Below are positions 63,144 to 64,000 of a DNA stretch of 64,000 nt, piece after piece. Source of the DNA: Epilithonimonas caeni DSM 17710 (GTDB lineage: Bacteria; Bacteroidota; Bacteroidia; Flavobacteriales; Weeksellaceae); contig NZ_AUFK01000009.1 in the NCBI RefSeq assembly GCF_000426465.1, forward strand, positions 744,001-808,000, in the 5' to 3' direction. The notes beneath the pieces were generated by a model that was given only the letters and a program-made list of their open reading frames with translations, did not search any database and had not been told where the DNA came from. The position numbers and the translations under genes were made by a program. Each line of letters opens with the position of its first letter. Position 1 is the first letter of the stretch.

Positions 63144-64000
63144 GTGCCAAACACAGTAGAACTAATCAAAGCTCCGATCTCTGACGAAATGAAACTTTTT
63201 GAACAGAAGTTTTACGAATCGATGAAAAGTAATGTTGCTCTGCTGGATAAGGTCACGCGCTTCATTGTTACGACCAAAGGAAAACAGATGCGTCCGATGT
63301 TTGTGTTTCTCTGCGCAAAATTGGTCGGAAATGTGAATGAGAAAACATTCCGTGGTGCAAGTATGATCGAGCTGATCCACACAGCGACTTTGGTTCACGA
63401 CGATGTTGTGGATGAGAGCTTCAAGCGCAGAAACTTCTTTTCCATCAATGCGCTCTGGAAGAACAAAATTGCGGTTTTGGTTGGCGATTATCTGCTCTCG
63501 AAATCGGTTTTGCTTTCTACAGATAATAAGGATTTTGATTTGTTGGCGGTAATTTCAAGAACGATTCGGGAAATGTCTGAAGGTGAATTGCTTCAACTGG
63601 AGAAAGCCAGAAAATTAGACATTACGGAAGATATTTATTACGAGATCATCCGTCAGAAAACTGCAACTCTGATCGCGGCATGTTGTGAAGTTGGTGTTTT
63701 ATCCAATGGTGTTGATGAAGCGACTGCAAAAAAAATGCAGGAATTCGGTACCTATACCGGAATGGCTTTCCAGATCAAGGATGACCTTTTTGATTATCAG
63801 ACGAGTAATATCATCGGAAAACCTGTCGGAATAGACATCAAGGAACAGAAGATGACTTTGCCTTTGATCTATACTTTGAAAAATGCTAGTCCTGAGAATT
63901 ACAAAAAATACTTTGCTACAATCAAACGTTACAATAACGACAGCAAAAAAGTACGTGAACTGGTAGAATTCGTGAAATCATCAGGCGGGATGGATTACGC
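63144..64000 (+). CDS. Polyprenyl diphosphate synthase (cut by window end)
   Basis: The gene starts at GTG 63144 (MPNTVELIKAPISDEMKLF) and runs past base 64000; about 285 residues are visible of an expected ~320. trans-Isoprenyl diphosphate synthase that extends farnesyl or geranylgeranyl diphosphate for quinone or lipid tails. Motifs: GKQMRPMFVFLCAKL, first Asp-rich ELIHTATLVHDDVVDES, GDYLLSKS, MSEGELLQLEKA, ATLIAACCEVG and second Asp-rich GMAFQIKDDLFDY. Likely supplies the UbiA-type enzyme. The first Asp-rich motif DDVVD is of the long-chain type. Confidence 0.94.
   Translation, partial: MPNTVELIKAPISDEMKLFEQKFYESMKSNVALLDKVTRFIVTTKGKQMRPMFVFLCAKLVGNVNEKTFRGASMIELIHTATLVHDDVVDESFKRRNFFSINALWKNKIAVLVGDYLLSKSVLLSTDNKDFDLLAVISRTIREMSEGELLQLEKARKLDITEDIYYEIIRQKTATLIAACCEVGVLSNGVDEATAKKMQEFGTYTGMAFQIKDDLFDYQTSNIIGKPVGIDIKEQKMTLPLIYTLKNASPENYKKYFATIKRYNNDSKKVRELVEFVKSSGGMDY

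Noticed and set aside
63098-63184. 28-codon ORF (ATG at 63098) overlapping the polyprenyl synthase start
   Set aside because: It is in a different frame and ends shortly after the GTG start; it has no domain or signal peptide. The GTG frame carries the conserved synthase motifs.
1-64000. CRISPR arrays, tRNA/rRNA genes, insertion sequences or prophage
   Set aside because: No regularly spaced direct repeats with unique spacers, no cloverleaf or rRNA-like segments, and no transposase or phage structural genes were found by reading.

Overview
The window looks like chromosome of a member of the Flavobacteriia, most likely Chryseobacterium or a close relative in the Weeksellaceae. It is AT-rich. 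Several promoters fit the Bacteroidota consensus (TTG, about 20 nt, TAnnTTTG). Three secreted proteins carry type IX secretion (T9SS) C-terminal domains. A mevalonate-pathway kinase is present. The names rest on motif recognition; no database search was run. No tRNA, rRNA, CRISPR array, insertion sequence or prophage was seen.

Layout. 1-4.5 kb: start of a TonB-dependent receptor gene behind a SAM-I riboswitch (minus strand), then a tight operon of DUF72, sirtuin and GNAT/nitrilase fusion, and a DUF4197 gene. 4.5-8.7 kb: the two subunits of a 3-oxoacid CoA-transferase, separated by a plus-strand ABC exporter and a very AT-rich orphan gene. 9-14.5 kb: two small envelope proteins, methionine aminopeptidase, UvrA and an S1/P1 nuclease. 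14.7-21.5 kb (minus): GNAT, a UbiA-type prenyltransferase, mevalonate kinase, an esterase, an MFS permease, a thiolase and a membrane protein. 21.7-25.1 kb (minus): an ECF sigma factor, its likely anti-sigma factor, a predicted outer-membrane protein and a polytopic membrane protein. 25.2-35 kb: release factor 2, a 2-oxoacid dehydrogenase E2, a monooxygenase-fold protein, a secreted M36 protease, a LolA-like protein, DUF4294, an M42 aminopeptidase, ribulose-phosphate epimerase and Ndk. 35-43 kb: purF and purC, a secreted endonuclease I, a DUF349 protein and queA. 43-64 kb: a lipoprotein, a LytS/LytT-type pair, an acyltransferase, GNAT, a very large phosphoesterase/kinase-like/beta-barrel fusion, an HD-PycTM fusion, a NarL-type two-component pair, a T9SS adhesin-like protein, a GAF protein, rlmN, a YoaK-like permease, a deoxyribonucleotidase, a paralogue of the 43-kb lipoprotein, and the start of a polyprenyl diphosphate synthase.

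Links between genes: thiolase, mevalonate kinase, the UbiA enzyme and the polyprenyl synthase all belong to isoprenoid metabolism, and thiolase with the CoA-transferase handles acetoacetyl-CoA. Most remaining genes are housekeeping or envelope functions. The most unusual items are an orphan transcription unit at about 34.96-35.06 kb (sigma-54-like promoter, nine-codon ORF, UUCG-capped terminator), the HD hydrolase fused to a Pycsar-type membrane effector domain (51.4 kb), the 1222-residue phosphoesterase/kinase-like/barrel fusion (47.5 kb), and a SAM-I riboswitch controlling a TonB receptor. Several families of intergenic inverted repeats are also present.
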